A stretch of DNA of 64,000 bases from Bradyrhizobium sp. BR 10289 (GTDB taxonomy: Bacteria > Pseudomonadota > Alphaproteobacteria > Rhizobiales > Xanthobacteraceae): assembly GCF_019455385.1 (NCBI RefSeq), contig NZ_JACOFR010000003.1:310001-374000 (forward strand). Direction: 5' to 3'. A model generated the notes under the pieces. That model saw only the letters and a list, made by a program, of their open reading frames with translations. It was not told the DNA's origin and made no database searches. The first letter of the stretch is position 1; each line of letters starts with the position of its first letter. Below, one piece after another: positions 17,463 through 26,702 of this stretch. Made by a program: the position numbers and the translations under genes.

Positions 17463-17642
17463 ACCAATCCCCTTCAGCCATATCTGCGCATCGTTGCGCG
17501 ACATCAGCGTCAGAGCAGAAAGGGGATGGTGAAGGATTTGACCTCGATCAAATCAGGACTGGCGCGACACGATTTGGATCAAGCGTTGCAGATGTGTCAC
17601 GACCGGCGCCCGTGAATGACACCGGATAATACCGTCCGCGGC

Positions 17643-17912
17643 CTACGGCCGCTCGGGATGGTTCAGCATATACTCGCCGAGATCGCGCTGACGGCGGTCG
17701 GCGCGCGCGGTGGCGGCGTTGCGCTGGACGTCGCGGTCCTTGCGGCAGGCCACATATTCCTGTGAGCCCACCACATAGCCGCGGCTCTGGCACACCGCAT
17801 CGTCATCATCGCCCCCCAACGCCACCGGCGTCTGGTAGCGCGCCGAGCAGGCGGAGAGAGCGGTTGCGAGAGCTACGACTGCAAGGAGGCGCGGCGCGGT
17901 GGCGAGTGGCAT
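17643..17912 (-). CDS. Small predicted lipoprotein, function unknown
   Basis: 89 residues. The N-terminus is a lipoprotein signal peptide with lipobox LSAC at about 19-22, so the mature protein starts at Cys22 and should be anchored in the envelope. The mature part has two further cysteines (VCQSRG, VACRKD) and a charged C-terminus ending RQRDLGEYMLNHPERP. The layout (short Cys pair plus helical charged tail) recurs in many small rhizobial lipoproteins without known function. No operon partner is seen. Confidence 0.7.
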   Translation of the reverse strand: MPLATAPRLLAVVALATALSACSARYQTPVALGGDDDDAVCQSRGYVVGSQEYVACRKDRDVQRNAATARADRRQRDLGEYMLNHPERP

Positions 17913-17990
17913 ACAAGGTCCCCTGTTGGCCGGCCCTGTTTAGCGCGGAATGAGGAGAATGTAAGTCCCCGGAAGGCGCTCCCGCACCCA

Positions 17991-18096
17991 CGGTCATTCC
18001 CCGCGAAGGCGGGGAATCCAGTACGCCGCGGCGGTCATTGGATCACAACTCCGGCCGCGGCGTACTGGATCACCCGCCTGCGCGGGTGATGACACC
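17991..18096. repeat. Interspersed palindromic repeat, family B (copy 3)
   Basis: CGGTCATTCCCCGCGAAGGCGGGGAATCCAGTA ... GCGTACTGGATCACCCGCCTGCGCGGGTGATGACACCG in outline; same central GCCGCGGCGTACTGGAT block as other copies. It lies between propionyl-CoA synthetase and the small lipoprotein gene. Confidence 0.75.
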
Positions 18097-18135
18097 GTAA
18101 TTGGTACGCTAGCGCGACGCGTTACTGAGCAAACC

Positions 18136-20046
<1,911 letters not shown>

Positions 20047-20351
20047 TCCCGCGCTCCCGTTCCCTTTATTCGCCTGGTCTTGACCTGACCGACAGGACGA
20101 GCGTCCCGCCATGACAGGGATCAAAGGCCGGCGTTGTTTGAGCGGTATTTTCGAAGGGATCGGGGCGCGGTTCAAGCTGAAAAGAAGTTATCTGCTCCCT
20201 CTCCCCGTTCTTACGGGGAGAGGGTCGGGGTGAGGGGCTGCCTCCGCAGAGACGGTGGCAGCTGGACTCGCGGAGAGTCCCCCTCACCCGGAATTTGCTC
20301 GCGCAAATTCCGGCCTCTCCCCGCAGGCGGGGAGAGGCGAAGATTCCCGCA
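20047..20351. other. Gene-free stretch upstream of prpE
   Basis: Mostly occupied by a family A palindromic repeat. The prpE promoter must lie in the 150 bp nearest its start; no supported coding sequence. Confidence 0.6.
20195..20340. repeat. Interspersed palindromic repeat, family A (copy 2)
   Basis: Outer hairpins CTCTCCCCGTTCTTACGGGGAGAG and CCTCTCCCCGCAGGCGGGGAGAGG flank an inner inverted pair GGGGTGAGGGG / CCCCCTCACCC, plus the small hairpin GAATTTGCTCGCGCAAATTC. Closely matches the copies at 21.8 and 37.0 kb. Confidence 0.82.
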
Positions 20352-21734
20352 TCAGCTCTCTATCGCATTCAGCTTCTGCAAGCGCTCCTGCATGACCTTC
20401 CGGAGATCATAGCCAGGCCGGCCGAAGCTCGCATTGCGCGTGGCGAGGAAATCGCGCTGGGTCTTGCGCAAATCGCCGGCCGAGCGCTTGCTCGCCGACT
20501 TCAACACGCGCTCATAGGTCTCCGCGATCTGGCGGTCGAGCACGCCGAGCTGCGGATCGGCGCAGATCACCTTCTCGACCTCCCGCCTCGCCGTCGCGCA
20601 ATCGAAGGACGGACCGTTGCCGGAATTGGCGGCCAGCGGGCGCCGCGGCTCATCGCCGAATTTCGCGATCTCCGCGATCATGGTGCGGCGGCCGCCCGCC
20701 GCGTTGTCGTTGCCGGGATCGAGCTTCAGCGCGGCCTCGTAATCGGCCAGTGCCTTCCTGCGCTCGCCCATCTTCTTGTAGAGCACGGCGCGGTTGTTGT
20801 AGGTCTGCGCGAAATTCGGGTCGAGCTTCAGTGCAGCCTCGTAGTCGCTCAGCGCGGCACCGAGCTCGCCCTTGAGCTGATGGGAATCGCCGCGGTTGGT
20901 GAAGAAGTTCGGCTTCGGTGCCAGCCGCAGCGCCTGGTCGTAATCGGCGATTGCCTCGTCGTACTTGCCCATCGCAGCCAGCGTCAGGCCGCGATTGTCA
21001 TAATATTCGGGAACCTTCGGATCGAGCCTGATCGCCTCGCCGTCATCGGCGACCGCCTTGTCGAGCTGGCCGAGCTTCTTGTAGGCCGCGCCGCGATTGG
21101 TGTAGCTGCGCGCCCGGTTCGGATCGAGCCGCAAGGCTTCGCTGAGATCGCGGATCGCCTTCTCGTTATCGCCGCCGAGATAATAGGTGACGCCGCGGTC
21201 GGACCAGGCTTGCGCATCATCCGGCTTCAGCTTGATGGCCCGATCGTAATCGGCCAGCGCGCGGTCGAGCCGGCGCTGATTGGTGTAGACGACGCCGCGC
21301 AACTCATAGGCCTCCGAATCCTCAGGATCGAGCTCGATCGCCTTGGTCAGGTCCGCCGCTGCACGGCTGAGATCACCGCCGGCCTCGCGCAAGAGGTCGC
21401 CGCGCAGGCGCCAGGCCTTTGCGTTCTTGCCGTCGAGCGCGATGGCCCGGTCGATGTCGCGCAGCGCCTGCGTGAGACCGCCCGAGGTCCGCGCATGGGC
21501 GTCGGCGCGCAGCAGCAGCGCCGCGGCGCGATCCGACGGCGAATTCGAGGTCTGGTCGACGACGGCGCTGCATGCCGCGATCAGTTCGGCGGGAGCAGCC
21601 TTGCTGCCGGAGACACAATCGGCGGCCGAGGCCGGAGCGGCGAGAACAAGGCTCATGGCGGCGCTGAGCAGCAAGGCGCGCAGCGGGATTTTGGCAAACG
21701 GGAACATTTGCGCGGAAGAACGCGTGCCGCACAT
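20352..21734 (-). CDS. Exported TPR protein with C-terminal LprI-like (DUF1311) domain
   Basis: 460 residues. Signal peptide in the first 37 (core LRALLLSAAMSLVLAAPASAA). Residues about 65-345 form roughly eight tetratricopeptide repeats, shown by recurring A-x-x-D-x-x-x-A-I-x-L-D-P / A-Y-x-x-R-G units. The C-terminal 95 residues (SFDCATARREVEKVICADPQLGVLDRQIAETY, then RDFLATRNAS) carry the cysteine pattern of LprI/DUF1311 proteins, of which one mycobacterial member inhibits lysozyme. It is likely periplasmic and protein-binding; lysozyme inhibition is only a family-based guess. GGAG eight bases upstream supports the first ATG; a second ATG is at codon 10. Shares its C-terminal module with the next gene upstream. 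Confidence 0.82.
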   Translation of the reverse strand: MCGTRSSAQMFPFAKIPLRALLLSAAMSLVLAAPASAADCVSGSKAAPAELIAACSAVVDQTSNSPSDRAAALLLRADAHARTSGGLTQALRDIDRAIALDGKNAKAWRLRGDLLREAGGDLSRAAADLTKAIELDPEDSEAYELRGVVYTNQRRLDRALADYDRAIKLKPDDAQAWSDRGVTYYLGGDNEKAIRDLSEALRLDPNRARSYTNRGAAYKKLGQLDKAVADDGEAIRLDPKVPEYYDNRGLTLAAMGKYDEAIADYDQALRLAPKPNFFTNRGDSHQLKGELGAALSDYEAALKLDPNFAQTYNNRAVLYKKMGERRKALADYEAALKLDPGNDNAAGGRRTMIAEIAKFGDEPRRPLAANSGNGPSFDCATARREVEKVICADPQLGVLDRQIAETYERVLKSASKRSAGDLRKTQRDFLATRNASFGRPGYDLRKVMQERLQKLNAIES

Positions 21735-21831
21735 CGGGAAGGCTCCGTGACATCAGGTTTTCACCATTGTCGCGGGCGCGAGCGGATCGGTTCAATTTCG
21801 GGTTTGATGTGAGGGGCGGACGGTGCCTGCA

Positions 21832-21975
21832 CTCCCTCGCCCCGCTTGCGGGGAGAGGGTGGGGTGAGGGGGAGTCTCCGCGGGAGACGGTGAGAGATGG
21901 ACTCGCGGAGACTCCCCCTCACCCGGATCGCATCTCCGATGCGCTCCGGCCTCTCCCCGCACGCGGGGAGAGGCG
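21832..21975. repeat. Interspersed palindromic repeat, family A (copy 3)
   Basis: Same arrangement as the copy at 20.2 kb: GGGGTGAGGGGGAGTCTCCGCG near the left and CGCGGAGACTCCCCCTCACCC near the right, flanked by CCGCTTGCGGGGAGAGG and CCTCTCCCCGCACGCGGGGAGAGG. It separates the two TPR/LprI paralogues. Confidence 0.82.
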
Positions 21976-21981
21976 AAGAAC

Positions 21982-22746
21982 TCAATACCCTTCGACGCCG
22001 TTGATCTTCTGCAGGCGCTCCTGCATCGCCTTCTTCAGGTCGTATCCCGGCCGGCCGAAGGAGGCATTGCGGCGGGCGATGAATTCGTCCTGCTCGCGCT
22101 GAAGCGCCCTGGCTTCCGCGGGATTGCGCGCCTCGCGGATCGCCCGCGCATTCGATCCGAAGATCTCGCGGTCGAGATCGGCGAGCTCGCGATTGCCGCA
22201 GATCGCCTTCTCCACGGCACGGGCCGCACTCCGGCAATTGAAGCTGGGCTTGCCGGCGACCGCCATCTGCGCGCCGATCCGCTCCAGCTCGCGCGCCATC
22301 GCCTTGTGATTGGCCCTGGCCTTCTCATGGTTGGGATCGATTTTCAACGCCGCGCCGAAATCCTGCACCGCCTTGGGCTTGTCGCCCTTCTTCAGCCAGA
22401 GCTCGCCGCGCGCGTTGAAGACATCCGCAAGGCCGGGATCGAGCAAAAGAGCGCGGCTGTCGTCGGCGATGGCGCGGTCGACCTGATCGTGCCGCGCATA
22501 AAGCGCGCCGCGCGCGATCAGCGCCTTGACCAGCTCCGCCTTGGCCGTCTTCTCATTGTCGATCACGGTGGCGCAGGCGGTGGCGGCCTTGTCGATGTCG
22601 TCGGCCGCGGTCGCGGCGAGGCACGGCGCGATATCGACCTGCACGACGGCGGCGGGCTCGCCGCCGGTCGCCGCATGGGCCGCTTGGAGCGAAAGCGCGG
22701 AGAACACCACGGCCCCCGACAATCGAATGAATTTTTGAAAACGCAT
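21982..22746 (-). CDS. Exported TPR protein with LprI-like domain, short paralogue
   Basis: 254 residues: signal peptide (MRFQKFIRLSGAVVFSALSL... ending AHA-A), two to three TPR units (RHDQVDRAIADDSRALLLDP, KKGDKPKAVQDFGAALKIDP), then the DUF1311/LprI-like end SFNCRSAARAVEKAICGNRELADLDREI with FIARRNASFGRPGYDLKK and MQERLQK. The last 25 residues are almost the same as in the longer downstream paralogue (both contain NASFGRPGYDL and MQERLQK). The two genes are therefore a tandem duplication in which TPR number changed. Start choice (codon 17 of the open frame) rests on the signal peptide; the Shine-Dalgarno is poor. Confidence 0.8.
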   Translation of the reverse strand: MRFQKFIRLSGAVVFSALSLQAAHAATGGEPAAVVQVDIAPCLAATAADDIDKAATACATVIDNEKTAKAELVKALIARGALYARHDQVDRAIADDSRALLLDPGLADVFNARGELWLKKGDKPKAVQDFGAALKIDPNHEKARANHKAMARELERIGAQMAVAGKPSFNCRSAARAVEKAICGNRELADLDREIFGSNARAIREARNPAEARALQREQDEFIARRNASFGRPGYDLKKAMQERLQKINGVEGY

Positions 22747-22859
22747 GCTGGCTGCGGTCGGAAAGTCTTCTTCACTCTTGCCTTGGGGCTGCACTATCCA
22801 TCATACGGCCCGATTGGTGCTAGCGTGTGGCAAGGCCAAAATCGGTTTCGGGGACTATC

Positions 22860-24404
22860 GTGTCGACATTCGAATGGATCATCGCGTTGCTGCTCGGCGC
22901 CGTTGCATTATCGGCGCTGGCGCGGCGGATCAAGGTCCCATACCCGACCTTTCTCGCCATCGGCGGCGCGCTGATCGCTTTCGTGCCTGATAGCCCGACC
23001 TGGACGCTGGAGCCGGACCTGGCGTTGGCGCTTTTTGTCGCACCGGTCCTGCTCGATGCCGCGTTCGACACCTCGCTGCGGGACCTGCGCAAAAACTGGG
23101 TTCCGGTCTCGACCCTGGTCGTCGTCGCGGTCGGCCTGACCGCGGCCGGCGTTGCCTATGTCGCGCACCGATTGATGCCCGACATGCCCTGGGCCGCTGC
23201 GGTTGCACTCGGCGCCATCGTGGCGCCGCCGGATGCGGCGGCCGCCGTCGCGATCCTCAGCCAGGTCAAGCTGCCCTACCGCATGGTCAAGGTGCTCGAG
23301 GGCGAAAGCCTGCTCAACGACGCCAGCGCGCTGCTGATCTATCGCATCGCCGTCGGCGCCGTGGTGATGGAGCACCTGAAATGGAGCGAGGTCGCGCCGA
23401 CGATCGCGCTCGGGCTGGTCGGCAGCGTGCTTGCCGGACTTCTCGCCGCACGCATCATCCCACTGTTTCTGGAACGCGTGACGGAGGCACCGAGCGCCAT
23501 CATCGTGCAGTTCGGCACCACCTTCGTGATCTGGATCGCCGCCGAGCATCTCGGCCTCTCCGGCATCCTCACCATCGTCGTCTACGCGATCACCCTTGCG
23601 CGCACGGCAGGAGAGCGCATGCCGGCCAGGCTGCGGGTGCCGTCCTATGCGGTGTGGGAGACGACGGTGTTCGTGCTCAACGTGCTGGCCTTCATGATGA
23701 TCGGCATGCAGATGCGGCCGATCTGGACAAGGCTGGATGCGGAGGTGCGCTGGGAATATTGCGTGGCCGCGGCATGGATCCTGCTCACGGTGGTGCTGGT
23801 GCGCATACTCTGGATCATGTTCTATCGCACCATATTGCGCGTGCTGATCGCACGCGACCTCTATCACCCCAAGGATCCGAAGGCCGTCGTCTCGCCGAAG
23901 GGCGGCTTCGTCATCGCCTGGTGCGGCATGCGCGGCCTCGTCACGCTCGCCACCGCCTTCGCGCTGCCCGAGAACTTTCCCTATCGCGACTTCATCGTCT
24001 TCATCGCGTTTGCGGTCGTGCTGGGGTCGCTGATCGTCCAGGGCCTGACACTGCGGCCGCTGATCCTCGCCTTCGGTCTGAAGGATGATGACCCGGTCGG
24101 CATCGAGGTGGCGCGGGCCCGCGCCATCGCCTATCGCGCGGCGCTCGATGCAATCGAGGACGATCCGTCGGAGGAAGCGGAGATCCTGCGGCTCGAATAT
24201 CGCGCCATCCTGATGCAGGCGGACGACGATCCCCATGGCGGCATCACCAATGGCGAGCTGCCCGCCGATCCGCTGCGCCGCCGCGCCATCGCGGCCGCCC
24301 GCAAATCGATCTTCCACCTCCGCGCCACCGAGGTGATCGGCGACGATGCGTTTCACCGGCTCGAGGGCGAGCTCGATCTCGCGGAATTGAGCGCTGGCGG
24401 ATGA
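22860..24404 (+). CDS. NhaP-type cation:proton antiporter (CPA1)
   Basis: 514 residues with 12-13 membrane segments. Diagnostic motifs: GAIVAPPDAAAAVAIL, and GESLLNDASALLIYR with the ion-binding Asn-Asp pair. The cytoplasmic C-terminal 90 residues are acidic and helical. It exchanges Na+ or K+ for H+ at the inner membrane for pH and salt tolerance. GTG is the chosen start, because GGGGA lies about seven bases upstream and the first membrane segment begins soon after; an upstream in-frame GTG adds 11 polar residues. It is divergent from the TPR/LprI pair. Confidence 0.9.
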   Translation: MSTFEWIIALLLGAVALSALARRIKVPYPTFLAIGGALIAFVPDSPTWTLEPDLALALFVAPVLLDAAFDTSLRDLRKNWVPVSTLVVVAVGLTAAGVAYVAHRLMPDMPWAAAVALGAIVAPPDAAAAVAILSQVKLPYRMVKVLEGESLLNDASALLIYRIAVGAVVMEHLKWSEVAPTIALGLVGSVLAGLLAARIIPLFLERVTEAPSAIIVQFGTTFVIWIAAEHLGLSGILTIVVYAITLARTAGERMPARLRVPSYAVWETTVFVLNVLAFMMIGMQMRPIWTRLDAEVRWEYCVAAAWILLTVVLVRILWIMFYRTILRVLIARDLYHPKDPKAVVSPKGGFVIAWCGMRGLVTLATAFALPENFPYRDFIVFIAFAVVLGSLIVQGLTLRPLILAFGLKDDDPVGIEVARARAIAYRAALDAIEDDPSEEAEILRLEYRAILMQADDDPHGGITNGELPADPLRRRAIAAARKSIFHLRATEVIGDDAFHRLEGELDLAELSAGG

Positions 24405-24475
24405 GTTACGTGCGCTAGGTCACACAAGACTGTCCAGGGGGTGAACCGGATCGTTTGCTCATAGACTCACCCCTG

Positions 24476-25246
24476 ATGACAACCTTGATCGACGACCGTC
24501 GTGTCCGCGCGCGTGATGCGTCGCCTGCACGATATTTTTATCTGCACATGGCCCTTGCCTGCGCCGCCACGGCGTTTCTCGGCTTCGCACCGACCTATTT
24601 CGTGCCGCTCGCTCACCGGACCTTGTCTGCAAGCCCGGTGATTCATTTTCACGGACTCTTGTTCTTCAGCTGGTCAATCTATTTCGTGATCCAGACCTGG
24701 CTCGCGGCCTCGGGCCGCCTGGTCAATCACCGCGCACTCGGCATCGCCGGCGTCTCGCTCGCGACCGCGATGACCATCTTCGGTTTCCTCGCCTCCGTGC
24801 ATGTGATGCAGCATTCCGCCGCACTCGGGCAGAAAGAGGCCGGCATCGCCTTCTCGATCGTGCCGATGAGCGGCATCGCGTTCTTTGCAGTCGTATTCGT
24901 GCTCGCGATCATGAACGCGCGCAAGCCCGAGACTCACAAGCGCCTGATGGTGCTCGCCGCGGTCTCGATCCTCGACGCCGCGATCGCGCGCTGGTTTCTC
25001 ACCTTCCTCGCCCCTCCTGGACCGCCCGGCCCGCCGCCGGTGCCGGTGACGATCGCCCCGGCCGTGGTCGCCTCGCTCCTGCTCGTCGTCGCCATGGTGC
25101 GCGACTGGCGCAGCGAAGGCCGCGTGCATCCGGTCTATATCTACGGCACGCTTGCGTTGCTGGCGGTGAAGTTTTTGAATTGGCCGATCAGCGAGACGGC
25201 GGCGTGGCATTCGTTCGCCGGAGGGATTCTGGCGCTGGCGCAGTGA
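24476..25246 (+). CDS. Conserved multi-pass membrane protein, function unknown
   Basis: 256 residues with about six to seven hydrophobic helices. Histidines sit at helix ends in a pattern like small haem or copper-handling membrane proteins: PVIHFHGLLFFSW, RLVNHRALGIAG, SVHVMQHSA, then a Pro-rich loop PPGPPGPPPVPV. The W-x-x-Q ... G-R-x-x-x-H-R-x-L-G core recurs in DUF2306/DUF420-like families, but assignment is not firm. It starts 71 bp after the antiporter stop on the same strand, so co-transcription is possible. Confidence 0.7.
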   Translation: MTTLIDDRRVRARDASPARYFYLHMALACAATAFLGFAPTYFVPLAHRTLSASPVIHFHGLLFFSWSIYFVIQTWLAASGRLVNHRALGIAGVSLATAMTIFGFLASVHVMQHSAALGQKEAGIAFSIVPMSGIAFFAVVFVLAIMNARKPETHKRLMVLAAVSILDAAIARWFLTFLAPPGPPGPPPVPVTIAPAVVASLLLVVAMVRDWRSEGRVHPVYIYGTLALLAVKFLNWPISETAAWHSFAGGILALAQ

Positions 25247-25276
25247 ACTATCTGTAGCGGAAACACCAGCGCAAAG

Positions 25277-25409
25277 ACCGTCACCCTGAGGTGGCCGCTT
25301 CTTCAGCGGCCCTCGAAGGGCGACGGCCCGGCTGCATCTCGGCCGTTCATCCTTCGAGGCTCCCGATGGGGCGCTTTGCGCCCCGTCACTCGCACCTCAG
25401 GATGACGGG
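25277..25409. repeat. Intergenic inverted repeat (CACCTCAGGATGACGG type)
   Basis: Ends are inverted copies: CCGTCACCCTGAGGTG at the left and CACCTCAGGATGACGG at the right, with an inner GGCCGCTTCTTCAGCGGCC hairpin and GGGGCGCTTTGCGCCCC. It lies between convergent genes. Such elements are common in Bradyrhizobium intergenic DNA (known style, not searched). Confidence 0.75.
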
Positions 25410-25421
25410 TCTCACAGCGTA

Positions 25422-26228
25422 TCAAGCCCCTGCCTTGCACGTGATCCCACCGTCCACCACGAGCTCAATCCCCGTGACATATCTCGACTCGTCCGACGCC
25501 AGGAACAGCGCGGCATTCGCGACGTCGAAGGCCTCGCCCATGTGGCCCATCGGCACCTGCGCATCCCTGGCGCGCCACATCGCTTCGACGTCGCCCTTGG
25601 CGTAGCTGTTGGCAAGTCCAGCGGAATGCTCGACCATCGGCGTCTTCATCAGGCCGGGCAGGATCGCGTTGACGCGGACATGGTTCTTCGCGAACTCGAT
25701 CGCGGTGGAGCGCGTCAGCTGGTTCATCGCCGCCTTGCTGGCGTTGTAGCTGACATAGGAAATACCGACATGGCGGATCGACGCGATCGAGGAGATGTTG
25801 ATGATCGAGCCGCCGCCCTGCTTCACCATGACCGGAATGACGTGCTTCATGGCGAGATAAGCGCTCTTGAGGTTGACGGTGAAGACGCGGTCCCAGCGCT
25901 CCTCGTCGAGATCGACGACGCTGCCGATCTCGGCGATGCCGACGTTGTTGTCGAGCACGTCGATGCGGCCATAGGCCTTCAGGCACGCCGCCACCATCGC
26001 CTCGATCTCGGCATGTCGCGCGACGTCGGCCGTGAACGCGGTCGCCTTGCCGCCTTCGCCGGTGATGATCTTCGCGGTCTCTTCGGCCGCGGTGCCGTTG
26101 CGGTCGACGCAAAATACCTGCGCACCCTCGCGCGCGAAGGTCACCGCCGTGGCCTTGCCGTTGCCCCAGCCGGGTCCGATCGAGCCGGCCCCCACCACCA
26201 TCGCAACCTTGCCCTTGAGCCGATCCAT
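25422..26228 (-). CDS. SDR-family oxidoreductase
   Basis: 268 residues, classical short-chain dehydrogenase. Cofactor loop VGAGSIGPGWGNGKA at 12-26 has an enlarged Gly-rich turn; the N-N-x-G strand (DNNVGIAE), catalytic Ser147, Y161-N-A-S-K165 and the C-terminal GIELVVDGG are all present, so the enzyme should be active. The D-R-N after strand 2 (FCVDRNG) suggests preference for NAD(H). Substrate unknown. GGGAGA seven bases upstream fixes the ATG; the longer reading enters a repeat. Confidence 0.9.
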   Translation of the reverse strand: MDRLKGKVAMVVGAGSIGPGWGNGKATAVTFAREGAQVFCVDRNGTAAEETAKIITGEGGKATAFTADVARHAEIEAMVAACLKAYGRIDVLDNNVGIAEIGSVVDLDEERWDRVFTVNLKSAYLAMKHVIPVMVKQGGGSIINISSIASIRHVGISYVSYNASKAAMNQLTRSTAIEFAKNHVRVNAILPGLMKTPMVEHSAGLANSYAKGDVEAMWRARDAQVPMGHMGEAFDVANAALFLASDESRYVTGIELVVDGGITCKAGA

Positions 26229-26257
26229 CGCGTGTCTCCCGTGTTGTTGTTCTTCTT

Positions 26258-26328
26258 GTAGCCTGGATGGAGCGCAGCGCAATCCGGGGGCAGTGGTCCC
26301 GGATTACGCTTCGCTCCATCCGGGCTAC
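26258..26328. repeat. Intergenic inverted repeat (GTAGCCTGGATGGAGCGC type)
   Basis: Left arm GTAGCCTGGATGGAGCG and right arm CGCTCCATCCGGGCTAC, with a short inner CCGGGGG ... TCCCGG. The right arm supplies the stop codon (CTA on this strand, TAG on the minus strand) of the DUF1850 gene. A well-known type of Bradyrhizobium intergenic element by its sequence; not searched. Confidence 0.8.
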
Positions 26329-26702
26329 GGATCGCTACAAATCTTCATCGTGGTGACGTTAGCACCGACGGGATGCCCGACAATCTCCGAAAGCGTCTGG
26401 CACTTCCCATCGTGACATAATCGCCATTCGCCGGCCTCGCCGGAATTCCCCAGCACCACCTCCGGCATCGGCGCGCGCTGCGGCTGCCATTGAAACCAGC
26501 CATCGACCAGCCGCGCCTCGGGCGGCGGCTCCATGCCGGGGCCGGTGCCCTTGACGCGGGCAGCGACCAGTTCGAGACCGGCGGGCGTGACGCGCCAGTC
26601 TTCCTGCCAGTCCACCTTCGCGATCGAATGCGTCCAGACCAGCGTGAAGGCGGTGAGCGACAGCGCCTTCACGCCTCCCATCGTTGCGAAGCAGAGGCTC
26701 AC
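26325..26702 (-). CDS. DUF1850-domain protein of the TRAP operon
   Basis: 125 residues from a GTG that overlaps the stop of the transporter gene as GTGA; an internal ATG at codon 8 is an alternative. One N-terminal hydrophobic segment (VKALSLTAFTLVWTHSI) is followed by the DUF1850 core VDWQEDWRVTPAGLELVAARVKGTGPGMEPP. DUF1850 proteins are regularly encoded with TAXI-type TRAP transporters and are thought to be accessory envelope proteins. The C-terminal CHDGKCQTL gives two cysteines. The stop codon lies inside an interspersed repeat, so the C-terminus may have been reset by repeat insertion. Confidence 0.82.
   Translation of the reverse strand: MSLCFATMGGVKALSLTAFTLVWTHSIAKVDWQEDWRVTPAGLELVAARVKGTGPGMEPPPEARLVDGWFQWQPQRAPMPEVVLGNSGEAGEWRLCHDGKCQTLSEIVGHPVGANVTTMKICSDP

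Noticed and set aside
22908..24356. 482-codon minus-strand frame opposite the NhaP-type antiporter
   Set aside because: Extreme His/Asp/Arg composition from reverse reading of a membrane protein gene.
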